A DNA stretch of 64,000 bases from assembly GCF_004851605.1 (NCBI RefSeq), contig NZ_CP031093.1, positions 3,472,692 through 3,536,691 of the forward strand, written 5' to 3'. This DNA is from Hydrocarboniclastica marina. GTDB taxonomy: Bacteria > Pseudomonadota > Gammaproteobacteria > Pseudomonadales > Oleiphilaceae. Below are positions 45,065-55,520 of the stretch, one piece after another. The notes under the pieces were generated by a model, which was given only the letters and a program-made list of their open reading frames with translations, was not told the DNA's origin and did no database searches. Numbering within the stretch: position 1 is the stretch's first letter; every line of letters starts with the position of its first letter. The position numbers and the translations under genes are program-made.

Positions 45065-45994
45065 TCAGTTCGCCCGCCGCCCAAGGGCCGTCAGAGGCCG
45101 AAGCGCCTGATCGAGCTCGCCGGAAGCCGCCATCTCTTTAAGTCGCCGGTCGAAGATTTTTGCGAAGCGCGCTCCACGGGGTGTGGCACGGGTGAAAATC
45201 AAGTGTAGCGGACGGCTGTGGAGGGGTTTGGGATGATGGGTCAGTTGGTCAAACTGATCTTCTGGCAAAACCTGCTGTGCAATTGCATAGCCTACCGCCC
45301 GATCCTGGGGCATAAGGTCAATCATGCCCCGAACCAGTAACCGGATATTAACGTCATCCTGAGCAATCCTAAGAACGGTCAGCTCCTCCTCCTGCTCCAT
45401 CGCTTCGAACTTCTCACCATAGAAGTAGCCGAGCGTTGCGCCTATGGTGTAGCCCTGCAGGTCATCCATAGTATCCCAGTCGAAGTCGGTGCTCCGCCGG
45501 TGAAACAGGACCATCTCACCGTCAACCACCGATTCGCTGCAGATGTACTGCCGGGCCCGCTCTTCCGTACAGTAGTAAGGCAGTCCTGCGTCCGCCATGC
45601 CGCTGTCGATCAACTGGGCGTTTCGAGTCCAGGGATGACTTACGAATTCGATCCTGATGCCCGCCCCGCCATAGGCTCTCTTGACTACGTCAATAAAGGG
45701 TCCCGAGAACTCACTCTGACACGTTGCGGACTCGCTGAGGCTGCCACTCAGCAGCGTTTTGTCGGAAGGCTCGCAGGCCTCGCCATCAACGTTGATATAC
45801 GGTGCCCACAGCCCTGTTGCGATGACGATGGTGTCGTCTTCAGGGGCACCGGCCGCACTGATCTCGAAACACATCAGTGCGAGCGACAGCGCCACCAGAG
45901 CACGTCGTGTCGGGAGCCCCTTTCCGTGAAGGGTCAGCCGACCGAGCAGACCAGTTGAAGAGGTGCGACCGAGAGAAGTGAAGGCTCGAGACAT
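45065..45994 (-). CDS. Periplasmic solute-binding protein (family 3-like)
   Basis: The 309-residue protein has a hydrophobic export segment (about 31-45, ALVALSLALMCFEIS) and a bacterial family 3 solute-binding fold: IVIATGLWAPYIN at the start of the mature chain, 'SEFSGPFIDVVKRAYGGAGI', and 'LQGYTIGATLGYFYG'. No permease or ATPase gene is adjacent, so it may be an orphan binding or signalling protein. Start 45994 is uncertain: it lacks a good SD and the export signal begins about 30 residues in. It is downstream of thiG. Confidence 0.7.
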   Translation of the reverse strand: MSRAFTSLGRTSSTGLLGRLTLHGKGLPTRRALVALSLALMCFEISAAGAPEDDTIVIATGLWAPYINVDGEACEPSDKTLLSGSLSESATCQSEFSGPFIDVVKRAYGGAGIRIEFVSHPWTRNAQLIDSGMADAGLPYYCTEERARQYICSESVVDGEMVLFHRRSTDFDWDTMDDLQGYTIGATLGYFYGEKFEAMEQEEELTVLRIAQDDVNIRLLVRGMIDLMPQDRAVGYAIAQQVLPEDQFDQLTHHPKPLHSRPLHLIFTRATPRGARFAKIFDRRLKEMAASGELDQALRPLTALGRRAN

Positions 45995-46044
45995 GTGCGG
46001 TTGAAACTCTGGTGGGCGTACGCATCCTGCGGCCGAAGCTGAAG

Positions 46045-46839
46045 TCAAAAGAATAGACCATCTATAGGCGAAGATGCGCTGGCGTAGGCTTTTTTTGGCA
46101 TTCGGCCGGCAAGATAGGCGTCCCGCCCGCTCTCCACTGCGAGCCGCATGGCGCGCGCCATTCTTAGCGGCTCACGGGCTTGGGCGATAGCCGTATTCAT
46201 CAGGACACCATCGCACCCCAATTCCATCGCCACACTGGCATCTGAAGCCGTTCCTACGCCGGCGTCCACCAGAATAGGGACTTTTGCGTTCTCAACGATC
46301 ATACGGATGTTATAGCGATTCTGAATGCCCAGTCCGGAACCGATGGGCGCGCCAAGCGGCATGACCGCAACGCAGCCCATCTCTTCCAAACGTTTGGCGA
46401 CAAGGGGATCGTCGCTGGTGTAGACCATAACCTGAAAGCCGTCCGCAATCAGTTCTTCCGCGGCTTTCAGCGTTTCTGTTATGTCCGGATAAAGTGTTTT
46501 CTGTTCGCCCAGGACCTCGAGCTTTACCAGACTGTGCCCATCGAGCAGCTCGCGCGCCAGTTTACAGGTGCGCACAGCATCCCGGGCGGTAAAACAGCCC
46601 GCGGTATTCGGCAGTATCGTATAGCGGTCGGGGGGCAGGATATCAAGCAGATTGGGCTCGTCCGGGTTCTGGCCGATATTGGTGCGCCGAACCGCCACGG
46701 TAACAATCTCTGCTCCACTTTCGGCGATCGCTTCGCCGGTCTGGGCAAGGTCACGGTATTTGCCCGTGCCGACCAGCAGACGGGAAGCAAACGTTCGGCC
46801 AGCCACGACGAGCGGCGCGTCGTCAGTAATAAAACTCAT
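46045..46839 (-). CDS. thiG: Thiazole synthase
   Basis: The 264-residue protein has '[14 protein letters not shown]', [13 protein letters not shown], the Schiff-base Lys region [16 protein letters not shown], and [13 protein letters not shown]-like '[21 protein letters not shown]'. It makes the thiazole of thiamine using ThiS thiocarboxylate. It follows thiS by 23 bases in the same direction. No TPP riboswitch was recognised upstream. Confidence 0.96.
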   Translation of the reverse strand: MSFITDDAPLVVAGRTFASRLLVGTGKYRDLAQTGEAIAESGAEIVTVAVRRTNIGQNPDEPNLLDILPPDRYTILPNTAGCFTARDAVRTCKLARELLDGHSLVKLEVLGEQKTLYPDITETLKAAEELIADGFQVMVYTSDDPLVAKRLEEMGCVAVMPLGAPIGSGLGIQNRYNIRMIVENAKVPILVDAGVGTASDASVAMELGCDGVLMNTAIAQAREPLRMARAMRLAVESGRDAYLAGRMPKKAYASASSPIDGLFF

Positions 46840-46862
46840 AAATTTTCTCTTTAACGGAGCAT

Positions 46863-47063
46863 TCAGCCGCCGCCGATGGCGTGAACGACCTCAACAACAT
46901 CGCCCTCTGCCAGACGCTGGCTTTGATGGCGACTGCGGGGAACAATGTCCTGGTTGACCTCCACCGCCAGGCGCCGGCCAGACAGGCAGAGCTGTTCAAT
47001 CAGCTCATCGACAGAGCAGTTATCGGGAACATGGGTTACTTCCCCATTGACAGTTATATTCAT
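46863..47063 (-). CDS. thiS: Sulfur carrier protein ThiS
   Basis: The 66-residue beta-grasp protein ends in Gly-Gly-Gly (VVHAIGGG), whose terminal glycine is adenylated and thiocarboxylated. It carries sulfur to ThiG. MNITVNGE is the usual start. It is directly before thiG. Confidence 0.95.
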   Translation of the reverse strand: MNITVNGEVTHVPDNCSVDELIEQLCLSGRRLAVEVNQDIVPRSRHQSQRLAEGDVVEVVHAIGGG

Positions 47064-47232
47064 GATTTTACATTTCCCCAGACACCCGGCGACAGATGGT
47101 ACTTGCCGAAAAACAGCACGTTCCGGCAGGTAATCGCTGCCACTCGAAAGTAATGCTCAGCGCTCGCTTCGACGGATGACGCTTGTGGCCAGCGGGGCAA
47201 TACCGTCCAGATCGACGGTCACTGATCAAATG

Positions 47233-47661
47233 CTAGCCAGCTTTGCTCGTATGGCCTTCGCGCCGCGCATGAAGCCCGGCGATCAGAAGGGCTACCCAGC
47301 CGCCCAGAAAAAGCACGCCGCCCACCGGCGTTATGGCTCCGAACCAGCCCGTTGCTGTCAGGCTCAGCAGGTACAGCGAACCGCTGAAAACAACAGTTCC
47401 CGCCACGAAACAGAATCCCGCCCGGCGCGGCCAGGCGCCGCCAATGCCCACAAAAACGAGCACAGCCACCAGCCCCAGTGCGAGCGCATGAAGCATCTGA
47501 TAGTGCACGGCGGTCTGATAGACGTCCATTAGCCGCTCATTCAGGACCCCGCGAAGCGCGTGGGCGCCAAATGCTCCGGCACCGACCCCGACAAAACCCA
47601 GCAGGCCGCTCCATAAAAGCCAGGTGGCACCGCCGGAAAAGGATTTCAAGTTAACGTCCAT
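47233..47661 (-). CDS. DUF423 family small membrane protein
   Basis: The 142-residue protein has about four TM helices and the DUF423 motif GFVGVGAGAFGAHALRG, later YHMLHALALG-like YQMLHALALG. The function is unknown. It lies 170 bases before thiS and three bases after apaH on the same strand; pseudomonads also keep a DUF423 gene near thiS. Confidence 0.85.
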   Translation of the reverse strand: MDVNLKSFSGGATWLLWSGLLGFVGVGAGAFGAHALRGVLNERLMDVYQTAVHYQMLHALALGLVAVLVFVGIGGAWPRRAGFCFVAGTVVFSGSLYLLSLTATGWFGAITPVGGVLFLGGWVALLIAGLHARREGHTSKAG

Positions 47662-47664
47662 GGC

Positions 47665-48474
47665 TCAGCGCCCACAATCACAACTGGAGCGCTCGCCCGT
47701 GTCGAGATTCATCAACGTCATGGCGCCACCCCAGACGCAGCCCGTGTCCAGGCCGATAAATCGCTCGGATTGGGTCTCCCCCTTTAGTGCCGCCCAATGA
47801 CCAAAAACAACCCGGGTCTGATCCTGCGGCCGGGGGTAGCTGAACCAGGGCTGGAACCCTGCCGGGCCGGTGTTGCCGTCTTCCTTGGCGGTCAGCTCAA
47901 GGGTGCCGTCTGCGGCTATGAAACGCATGCGCGTGAGATAGTTGGTAATAACCCGCCACCGATCAGTGCCGGTCAGGGCTGACGACCAGCGTTCGGGCTG
48001 ATTGCCATACATGTGTTCGAAGTAAGCGTGGGCGTCACTGCTACCGATCACAGCCGACACCTCAGTCGCATACGCCAGCGCCTGCGGAACGCTCCAGATG
48101 TGCGGAAGCCCGGCATGGGACATGAAAAGATCGCGATCCAGATCATAGTATGCCAGGGGTTGCATCCGCAGCCAGTCAATCAGATCAACCGCATCCGCTG
48201 CCTCGAGAATCTGCTCCAGCGTATCCTTGCGCTTGGGCTGCTGGTTGTTGAACACAAGAGCCAGCAAATGGAGGTCATGGTTACCCAGTACGACTCGGGC
48301 CGAACTGCCCAGACTCCGCACGAAGCGCAAGGACTGCAGCGACTCGGGTCCACGGTTGATAATGTCGCCAACCACCCAGAGGCAATCCTGCGCAGGGTCG
48401 AACCCGACCTTTTCCAGCACGCGCTGTAAAGGCTCATAGCAGCCCTGAATATCGCCAACGGCGTAGTCGGTCAT
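47665..48474 (-). CDS. apaH: Bis(5'-nucleosyl)-tetraphosphatase, symmetrical
   Basis: The 269-residue metallophosphatase has YAVGDIQGCY, VVGDIINRGP and VLGNHDLHLL, the ApaH motifs. It splits Ap4A to two ADP, and can remove Np4 caps from RNA. Its start overlaps the end of rsmA by four bases (ATGA). In enterobacteria and Pseudomonas apaG lies between rsmA and apaH; it is absent here. Confidence 0.96.
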   Translation of the reverse strand: MTDYAVGDIQGCYEPLQRVLEKVGFDPAQDCLWVVGDIINRGPESLQSLRFVRSLGSSARVVLGNHDLHLLALVFNNQQPKRKDTLEQILEAADAVDLIDWLRMQPLAYYDLDRDLFMSHAGLPHIWSVPQALAYATEVSAVIGSSDAHAYFEHMYGNQPERWSSALTGTDRWRVITNYLTRMRFIAADGTLELTAKEDGNTGPAGFQPWFSYPRPQDQTRVVFGHWAALKGETQSERFIGLDTGCVWGGAMTLMNLDTGERSSCDCGR

Positions 48475-49322
48475 GCTTCGCTCCTGCGCTCATCGGCTCC
48501 AGCGAGTGCTTCGGCGTCCGACCCGCCATCCGTTATTAGAAGGTCAGCCAGCTTGACGAAATCCGCAAGCGAGAGTTGCTCCGGGCGCAGGCGTTTGTCC
48601 AACCCGACTGCTTCCCACTGGGCATCGGTCACGACTTGCTCGAGCCCTTTACGCAGCGTTTTGCGGCGTGCGTTGAACGCGGTACGCACCAGCGTAGCCA
48701 GCAACTTCACATCTTTTGCCGGGTGCGGCAGAACCTGGTGGGGAATCAGCCTGACAATGGCGGAATCCACCTTGGGTTGTGGCCGGAACGCGCCTGGCGG
48801 TACGCCAAACAGGGGCTGCACCTTGCAGTAATACTGGGTCATGATCGAAAGCCGTCCCCAGTCCTTACTGCCCGGCTCGGCTGCCAGGCGGTCGACCACC
48901 TCCTTCTGTAACATGAAGTGCATGTCGCCGATAACGTCCGCCTGGGCCAGCAAGCGAAAGATCAACGGCGTGGAGATGTTATAAGGCAGGTTACCCACGA
49001 CCCGCAGAGGCCGTCCGTCATAGATGGAGCGGAAGTCAAAGCGTAGGGCATCCCCCTGGTGAATCCGTAGCTGCGGGTAATTGAAAAATTGGGTGCGCAG
49101 TATAGGGACCAGGTCGCGGTCTATCTCCAGCACCTGCAGATGGGGTACGGCTTCCAGCAACTCCCCGGTCAGCGCGCCAAGCCCCGGTCCGATCTCGACT
49201 ACGGCATCTTCACCCTTGGGGTTGATCGCGCGGACAATACGCTCAATCACGCCTTTATCGTGCAGGAAATTCTGGCCGAAACGCTTACGGGCCTGGTGCC
49301 CGGCCGGACGGGCTCGGCTCAT
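48471..49322 (-). CDS. rsmA: 16S rRNA A1518/A1519 dimethyltransferase
   Basis: The 283-residue protein has [26 protein letters not shown] (SAM) and [15 protein letters not shown]. It dimethylates the two adenines at the 3' end of 16S rRNA. ATGA overlaps couple it to pdxA before and apaH after. The C-terminal tail (DERRSEA) is unremarkable. Confidence 0.97.
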   Translation of the reverse strand: MSRARPAGHQARKRFGQNFLHDKGVIERIVRAINPKGEDAVVEIGPGLGALTGELLEAVPHLQVLEIDRDLVPILRTQFFNYPQLRIHQGDALRFDFRSIYDGRPLRVVGNLPYNISTPLIFRLLAQADVIGDMHFMLQKEVVDRLAAEPGSKDWGRLSIMTQYYCKVQPLFGVPPGAFRPQPKVDSAIVRLIPHQVLPHPAKDVKLLATLVRTAFNARRKTLRKGLEQVVTDAQWEAVGLDKRLRPEQLSLADFVKLADLLITDGGSDAEALAGADERRSEA

Positions 49323-50326
49323 TGACTGGTTTCCTTTTGGGCGGTCTGGACCAATTGCGCTGCCATGGCCACTGCCGCGCGCAGACTGCTGACTTCCGCC
49401 TTGCCGGTTCCAGCAAGGTCAAGCGCGGTACCATGGTCTACAGAAGTGCGAATGATGGGCAGGCCCAGGGTTATGTTCACGGCTTCGCCGAAGCCCTGCG
49501 ACTTGAGTACCGGTAGGCCCTGGTCGTGATACATGGCCAGCACCGCGTCGCCCTGTTCAAGCCAGCGCGGCGTAAACAGCGTGTCCGCGGGCAGCGGCCC
49601 GATCAGGTTGATGCCTTCTTGCCTGAGGCTTGCCAGCGTCGGCTCGATCACATCGATCTCCTCGCGCCCCAGGTGGCCACCCTCGCCAGCGTGGGGATTC
49701 AGACCCGCTACCAGAATACGGGGGGCGGCCAAGCCAAACCGGCTGTTCAGGTCTTCGTGCAGTATGCGGATGACCTGTGTCAGCCTTTCAGCTGTTATTG
49801 CGTCGGCAACGTCGCGCAAGGGCAAATGTGTGGTTGCGAGGGCAACGCGCAGCTCCGGCGTTGCCAGCATCATCACAACACGCTCGACCTCGCACTGCTC
49901 CTGCAGGAACTCGGTATGGCCGCTGAAGGCAAATCCGCCATCGTTAATGACGCCCTTGTGCACGGGTGCTGTAACCATGGCGCCAAAGTCACCTCTAAGG
50001 CATCCGCGCACTGCAGCCGCCAGAGTTTCAAGCACATACCCGGCGTTTGCAGGGTCGAGAAAGCCCGCACGTCGTTCGGGCGCTTCGGCCACAGACCACA
50101 CGGAGAGCATGCCCGCTTCGCATCGGACCGGCTTGCCCGGCTGCCAGGCCTCCACTGTAATGCCAAGCTGCAGTTGCTGTGCCCGGGCGAAAAGCAGGTC
50201 AATGTCGGCGACCACGACCAGCTCGGTGGCGCGATCTTCCAGGGCCAGCTGCAGGCACAGATCTGGACCAATCCCCGCAGGCTCGCCCGCGGTCAACGCC
50301 AGAATGGAAGAGGGAGCCTTGGCCAT
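49319..50326 (-). CDS. pdxA: 4-Hydroxythreonine-4-phosphate dehydrogenase
   Basis: The 335-residue protein has [12 protein letters not shown], the [12 protein letters not shown] motif with metal/substrate residues, [18 protein letters not shown] and [12 protein letters not shown]. It is the PdxA step of pyridoxal phosphate synthesis. Its start overlaps the surA stop by one base (TGATG) and its stop overlaps rsmA by four. Confidence 0.97.
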   Translation of the reverse strand: MAKAPSSILALTAGEPAGIGPDLCLQLALEDRATELVVVADIDLLFARAQQLQLGITVEAWQPGKPVRCEAGMLSVWSVAEAPERRAGFLDPANAGYVLETLAAAVRGCLRGDFGAMVTAPVHKGVINDGGFAFSGHTEFLQEQCEVERVVMMLATPELRVALATTHLPLRDVADAITAERLTQVIRILHEDLNSRFGLAAPRILVAGLNPHAGEGGHLGREEIDVIEPTLASLRQEGINLIGPLPADTLFTPRWLEQGDAVLAMYHDQGLPVLKSQGFGEAVNITLGLPIIRTSVDHGTALDLAGTGKAEVSSLRAAVAMAAQLVQTAQKETSQ

Positions 50327-51639
50327 CAGGATGCGCTTTCCTCTTGGTCTGGCGCTTTAACCTCGACAAAGGCTTCCTCACGCACTTCCCGCAACCAAGC
50401 CCGCAGCTCGATATCGTACTTGCGTTTGTAGAGCACCTGTCGGGCCTCCGCAGTCTCGAGCTGATCGCCAATGTCCCGCATGCGCCGCTCCTCGACTTCA
50501 AGGATGTGCCAGCCAAACCGGGACCGGAAAGGTTCACTGACCTGCCCGGGCTCCACACTGGTCATCATGTTTTCAAAGCCTGGCACCATCTCACCCGGGC
50601 TTACCCAGCCAAGAGCGCCGCCTTCAGCCCCTGACACGGGATCATCGGAGTACTCCCGGGCCAAGGCCGCGAAGGACTCGCCATCCCGTACCCGCTGCCG
50701 GATCTCACGTATGGTCGCCTCGGCGTCAGCCGGACTGGCTGTGTTCTCGGGCGTGATCAGGATGTGCCTGACCTTATGCTGCTGCACAATCTGGTCGTCT
50801 CCGCCGCGCTTTTCCAGGACCGTTACAATGTGAAAACCGCTCTGGCTTTCGAGAATGCCCGACGGTTCACCAACTGCCAGATCTGGCGCTACGTCAGCAA
50901 TTAGACTGGGCAGCTGATCTTCACCGCGCCAGCCGAGAACCCCCCCTTCCAGGGCGTTGGTCCCGTCAGAGTGCTCGACTGCCAGCTGTTTGAAGTCGGC
51001 CCCGTCGCGCAGCTTTTCCAGAATGGTTGTGGCTTCCTCCCGGGCTTCGGCCACAACCTCGTCGTTGCCCGAATCCGTGACCTCAACCAGTATATGGCCG
51101 ATCAGGTACTCCTCAACATTGCGTTCTTTACCTTGGCGGGAGGCCAGGAAATTCTGCACTTCTCGCTCGGTCACCCGGATACGCGGTTCGACCCGCTGCT
51201 GCTGGATCCGGCTGATCAGCATTTCCTGGCGAATCTGTTCCCGGGCCTCGCGATAGCTCAGCCCCTCGCTGGCAAGGGTCTGCTCGAACTGCTCGAGTGT
51301 CATACCGTTGCGTCGGGCAATATTATTGATGGTCTGGTTCAGCTCGGTGTCACCCACACGGATGCCGGCGGCTTCGGCCAACTGCAGCTGTACCTGGTCC
51401 TGCAGGAGCTGATCCAGAACCCGCTCCTGCAATACGCTGTCCGGGGGCAAAGAGGCTCCCTGGGCACGCAGCCGTGAACGCACAGTCCGGACACGGCTTT
51501 CAAGGTCTGACTGGAGGATTACGCCCTCGTCAACGATCGCAACAACACGATCAAGCAGCTTCTGCTCGGCCTGAGCAAGGCCGCCACTGAGTAGCAGCGC
51601 AGTCAGCAGCAGCGGATAGAACATTTTTACGATTCGCAT
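50326..51639 (-). CDS. surA: Periplasmic chaperone / peptidyl-prolyl isomerase SurA
   Basis: The 437-residue protein has a signal peptide (cleavage after A-Q-A near residue 25), the N-terminal SurA chaperone domain ([16 protein letters not shown]...), and two parvulin domains (about 175-280 and 285-385: GHILVEV..., RHILITPEN...). It escorts outer-membrane proteins. ATG 51639 has AGAGG upstream; a TTG directly before it is ignored. The partner lptD, a SurA client, is just upstream. Confidence 0.96.
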   Translation of the reverse strand: MRIVKMFYPLLLTALLLSGGLAQAEQKLLDRVVAIVDEGVILQSDLESRVRTVRSRLRAQGASLPPDSVLQERVLDQLLQDQVQLQLAEAAGIRVGDTELNQTINNIARRNGMTLEQFEQTLASEGLSYREAREQIRQEMLISRIQQQRVEPRIRVTEREVQNFLASRQGKERNVEEYLIGHILVEVTDSGNDEVVAEAREEATTILEKLRDGADFKQLAVEHSDGTNALEGGVLGWRGEDQLPSLIADVAPDLAVGEPSGILESQSGFHIVTVLEKRGGDDQIVQQHKVRHILITPENTASPADAEATIREIRQRVRDGESFAALAREYSDDPVSGAEGGALGWVSPGEMVPGFENMMTSVEPGQVSEPFRSRFGWHILEVEERRMRDIGDQLETAEARQVLYKRKYDIELRAWLREVREEAFVEVKAPDQEESAS

Positions 51640-51797
51640 CAAAAACCTCTGAAAATCCGACAGCCCGTATTCTAAAGGCTTTTACGGCGGGATAGTTAAA
51701 TTCAAAACGTTACCGGCACAGCCCCAGCTCGCCAGACGGGCAGGACGCTGGGCCCGCCCGGTCGGTAAGCTGCAGATGCTGGCTCGCAGGCGTTCAT

Positions 51798-54293
51798 TCA
51801 GAACCGACCGAAAGCCGGGGTCATCTGCTCCCTGCGGCGCTGCCGCTCTTCATAGCCAAAAACAGCCTCGCTGATTTCGCCGGCCGCGCTGCCGCCCCCG
51901 CCCAGGCCGGTAAGCTGGACCTGGAAAAGTATCCGGTTATCGATTTCCTCATTGGAACGCAGGTACTTCTGCGCCACCAACTGCACACTCCAGCAACAAC
52001 TGGCGTATTCGAAGCCGGCAAGCGTGCCGACTGTGCGGTCGTCTACTCTGTCGTAGACCCATCGGCCTACTGCGCTGATGTGGCGACTTACGGGAAAGAC
52101 CGCGCCGACGTCACTTTGTTCCAGCTCATCGTCATCGTAGGTATGCCCCAGGTTCAGCAGCCAGCGGTAGTCTTCACTATGGAAAATCAGTTCGCTGCGC
52201 CCCTGTTCAGTTGAATAGTCGCGGGCATCCCACAAACCCGAAACCCGCGCCTCCAGCCCATCCAGCGGTCTTAGCGCCAGTTCGCCAGCGAGAGCAGAGT
52301 CACTGCGGGTTTCGGTGCCGGCAGTGCCCAGGCCCACTTCCCGCTCGTCGTAGTAATATATTTGGCCAATGCTCATTCGGGCTCTTTCGGTGCCGGTCTC
52401 AAGACTGTTGAACCGGGTCGTAACGGCCGCGGTGAGCCGGTTGTTGTCCCCGACCCGGTCGCCGCCAACATAGCGGTCGCGCTGGAATAGCTGGCTGAAG
52501 TAAAAAGATGTCAACGAGGTGTCGAAGTCGGGAATATGGTCCTGATCCTTGGCCGGGGACCAGACGTAATAAAGCCTGGGTTCCAGAGACTGGTTGAAGT
52601 CAGCGCCAAAAAACTCGAACTGGCGGTCAAAGTAAAGCCCGTTATCCCACTGGAAGAAGGGCACCGTTCGGCTGAAATTGCCGCTGCCCTGGTCGTAGTC
52701 TTCCAGTGCATAGTGGGTATGATCCAGGAGTACCGACGGCCGGGTGAAGCCCCAGATTTCTCGCAGATCAAGCGCGACCTCCGGCGTAACCCGAAAGCGA
52801 CTGCCTATCGCCTGCTCTAAACCAGTCAGCCCTTCGTTGTCGCGCCAGAAGTAGGTGTACTGCGACTCCCAGTTAAACTCCAGATCATCTCCAACTGTCT
52901 GCGCATACACCAGCTCGGGTAGCTGGTAGTAAGGCCGACTGGCTCGGCTGATATCTTCATCCAAAGTCTGGTACCCGCTCAGGATAGCCTCGAAGTAGCG
53001 GTCGCTGTCGGTGTAACTCAGCTGGCCAGCGCGCAGAAGGTGCGTTGCCTCGCTGATTTCCAGGGTACGGTTCAGGTCGCTGAGGTATTCATCATCACTG
53101 ACTGCGGCGTAGTCGATCAGACCTGTCCAGCCTGGCCCCAGGGTCGCAACCGTATTGAAGTCGAGCCCCCAGCGTTCGGTATCGGCATCCGGAAACTCAC
53201 GACCGAACTCGTCGTCGTCAGCCAGGTAACCCAAAGCCAGCACAGACGCACCGAACCGGCTCAGGTAGCGGCCTTCAAGCTCGGTGTGGAGGCCCCGGCC
53301 GTGAATATACTGGGGCGTCAGGGTGGCGTCGTAATTCGGCGCCAGGTTGAAATAATAAGGCACCGCCGCATAGAGGCCGCGCCCGGTATTGGACGTGCCG
53401 AACGAGGGGTAAAGCAGGCCGGACTTGCGCCGGTCGTCTATGGGGAAGGTCAGGTAAGGCCAATAGAATACAGGCGTATCCTTCACTTCCAGGCGCACGT
53501 GGGTCGCTTCACCTACGCCGGTTTCGCGGTTGAGGAAGATGTCTGAGGCAACGAGCGACCAGGCGTTGTTACCGGGCTCGCAGGTGGTCAAACGTCCCTG
53601 CTCAATCGCAAAGGTAGTCTCGGTCTGCCGCACCAACTGGTCCGCTGTGCCGCGCATGGCTGAGGGGTATAGCAGAAAGTTGGCGGTATTCAGGCGCATC
53701 ACGCCTGTATCCACGTCGTACTGAGCACCGCTGCCGGAAAGAGCAAAGCCGTTGCCGCGGCTGAATATCGGCCCGCTCAACGCGACCGCTCCGGCCTGTT
53801 GATCATAGAGGGCGCTGTCGCTGGTGACCCTCAGGTTCCCCTGCGTTATCTCAACGTTGCCCGTTAGTACGGCCTGGCGATCCAATTGGTACCGGGCCTG
53901 ATCGCTGCGGGCGCGCAGAGGCAGCTCCCCGCCCGCCGGATTGGCAGTGTCCGCCTCGGCGAGGCCCGGCAGCGGCGGCTGAACATAGGCCCCCGAACAA
54001 TAGGTTGGCACCTGTTCACGCTGTTCCTCGGTGAGCTGGTCCCGCGGCGTCCAGTCCAGTGCGGCAACATCCTGCCCGGAGCGGGGCTGCTCTTGCGCTG
54101 CCAGCGCCAAAGGCGTCAACGCCAGACTGCAAGCCAGGGTGCAACCCGCGATGTATCCGTGGGCCTGGCCGATACCACCCACAGCAGCATGTCGGGTGCG
54201 AACAGCGAAGCCGGCGCGAATAGCTCGTAACCAGGAAATCTGGGACACAGGCGCTCTCAATGACAGGTTGCGATAGGAACAAAAGACGCGCAC
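51798..54293 (-). CDS. lptD: LPS-assembly outer-membrane protein LptD
   Basis: The 831-residue protein has an N-terminal OstA/jellyroll domain (about 110-270, ARYQLDRQAVLTGNVEITQGN) and a large beta-barrel. The four conserved cysteines are present: C99 (PTYCSGAY), one in LTTCEPGNN and the pair in YASCCWSV, so the interdomain disulfides can form. With LptE it inserts LPS. The start is doubtful: GTG 54293 lacks an SD and puts about 45 residues before the signal core (about 48-66); a later GTG may be used. Divergent from amgK. Confidence 0.95.
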   Translation of the reverse strand: MRVFCSYRNLSLRAPVSQISWLRAIRAGFAVRTRHAAVGGIGQAHGYIAGCTLACSLALTPLALAAQEQPRSGQDVAALDWTPRDQLTEEQREQVPTYCSGAYVQPPLPGLAEADTANPAGGELPLRARSDQARYQLDRQAVLTGNVEITQGNLRVTSDSALYDQQAGAVALSGPIFSRGNGFALSGSGAQYDVDTGVMRLNTANFLLYPSAMRGTADQLVRQTETTFAIEQGRLTTCEPGNNAWSLVASDIFLNRETGVGEATHVRLEVKDTPVFYWPYLTFPIDDRRKSGLLYPSFGTSNTGRGLYAAVPYYFNLAPNYDATLTPQYIHGRGLHTELEGRYLSRFGASVLALGYLADDDEFGREFPDADTERWGLDFNTVATLGPGWTGLIDYAAVSDDEYLSDLNRTLEISEATHLLRAGQLSYTDSDRYFEAILSGYQTLDEDISRASRPYYQLPELVYAQTVGDDLEFNWESQYTYFWRDNEGLTGLEQAIGSRFRVTPEVALDLREIWGFTRPSVLLDHTHYALEDYDQGSGNFSRTVPFFQWDNGLYFDRQFEFFGADFNQSLEPRLYYVWSPAKDQDHIPDFDTSLTSFYFSQLFQRDRYVGGDRVGDNNRLTAAVTTRFNSLETGTERARMSIGQIYYYDEREVGLGTAGTETRSDSALAGELALRPLDGLEARVSGLWDARDYSTEQGRSELIFHSEDYRWLLNLGHTYDDDELEQSDVGAVFPVSRHISAVGRWVYDRVDDRTVGTLAGFEYASCCWSVQLVAQKYLRSNEEIDNRILFQVQLTGLGGGGSAAGEISEAVFGYEERQRRREQMTPAFGRF

Positions 54294-54485
54294 CGGCCAG
54301 CGGCCGGTTCGGGGCAGGCTGTAGTTTACACATCGGGTGAAGGCTTGTTAACGACTCAAGACCCTTCAGCAGCGGGGACTCTCTATGCCGCCTGAGCTCA
54401 TCCATGTATGATTTCTGCTGATATTCGGCGAGACGCATCAGGCTCACGCCGTGAGAGCGCCAAGCGGGACATGAGAGGGGTTGAG

Positions 54486-55520
54486 ATGGACAATCGCGAA
54501 GCGCAGCTGACCGCCTGGCTTGAAGCCGAACTCGGTGGGCCAGCTCCGGCATTGCTCCCCGTAGCTGGCGATGCCAGCTTCAGGCGCTACTTCCGTATTC
54601 AGCTGCCGGGGACATCCGGGCCAGCAGAAAACGGAACCGCCATCGTCATGGACGCCCCGCCTGAGCACGAAAGTTGCGACGCGTTTCTGGCAATCGCCCA
54701 ACACTGGCACGACGCCGGCATCCACGTGCCCGCAGTACTGGCAAGCGACGCCGGGCAGGGCTTTATCCTGCTTGAGGACCTCGGCGACGAACTCTATCTG
54801 AAGCACCTGACCCCGGCCAATGCCGACAGGCTCTATGGCGACGCGTTGACGGCACTGGTACAGATCCAGCTAGCGACCGCGCGCGAAAACGACGTGCTGC
54901 CGCCCTATAGTGCCGTGCTGCTGGACCGGGAAATGGCGCTGTTCCGAGACTGGTTTCTTCAGCAACAGCTCGGATTCAACCTGACTACAGCTGAGCAGGC
55001 ACTGTTGGACACAACCTTCAGAACGCTGCGCGACGCAGCGATGGCCCAGCCTCAGGTCACTGTCCACAGGGACTATCACTCGCGCAACCTGCTGGTGACT
55101 GAAAAGAATAATCCCGGTGTGATTGATTTTCAGGATGCCGTGGTTGGGCCGCTCACCTATGACCTTGTCTCACTCCTGCGGGACGCCTACATTGCCTGGC
55201 CCGAAGATGACCTCCAGCGGTGGGTTGAGCATTACCGGGAGCTGAGCCAGGCTGCCGGGCTCCACCGGGCGGACGCCGACACCTTTCGCCAATGGTTTGA
55301 ACTCATGGGCATGCAAAGGCACCTGAAAGTGGCCGGCATCTTTTCCAGGCTGTCGCTGCGGGACGGCAAGGACGGCTATCTGGCGGACATCCCGCGGGTC
55401 ATCGATTACCTGGTTCGGGCCAGCGCGACCCAGCCGGCGATGCGGGCTTTCACCGCCTGGCTGGAGGAGCGGGTAGTGCCCGAGATGGCAGCTCTCGTAA
55501 CCGACCGGACAGCACAGTGA
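54486..55520 (+). CDS. amgK: N-acetylmuramate/N-acetylglucosamine anomeric kinase
   Basis: The 344-residue protein is an aminoglycoside-phosphotransferase-fold kinase with catalytic HRDYHSRNLLV and metal motif VIDFQDAVVG. Its place before murU, with ATGA-type overlap (55517-55520), identifies it as the cell-wall recycling kinase AmgK, which phosphorylates MurNAc at C1 in the bypass pathway that avoids fosfomycin-sensitive MurA. Start 54486 has AGGGG at five bases; Met 54471 is alternative. Confidence 0.9.
   Translation: MDNREAQLTAWLEAELGGPAPALLPVAGDASFRRYFRIQLPGTSGPAENGTAIVMDAPPEHESCDAFLAIAQHWHDAGIHVPAVLASDAGQGFILLEDLGDELYLKHLTPANADRLYGDALTALVQIQLATARENDVLPPYSAVLLDREMALFRDWFLQQQLGFNLTTAEQALLDTTFRTLRDAAMAQPQVTVHRDYHSRNLLVTEKNNPGVIDFQDAVVGPLTYDLVSLLRDAYIAWPEDDLQRWVEHYRELSQAAGLHRADADTFRQWFELMGMQRHLKVAGIFSRLSLRDGKDGYLADIPRVIDYLVRASATQPAMRAFTAWLEERVVPEMAALVTDRTAQ

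Noticed and set aside
47064-47232. TPP riboswitch before thiS
   Set aside because: No CUGAGA-type core is visible in the 169-base region.
47164-47240. 22-codon ORF upstream of thiS (minus)
   Set aside because: It starts at GTG without an SD and has no recognisable similarity.
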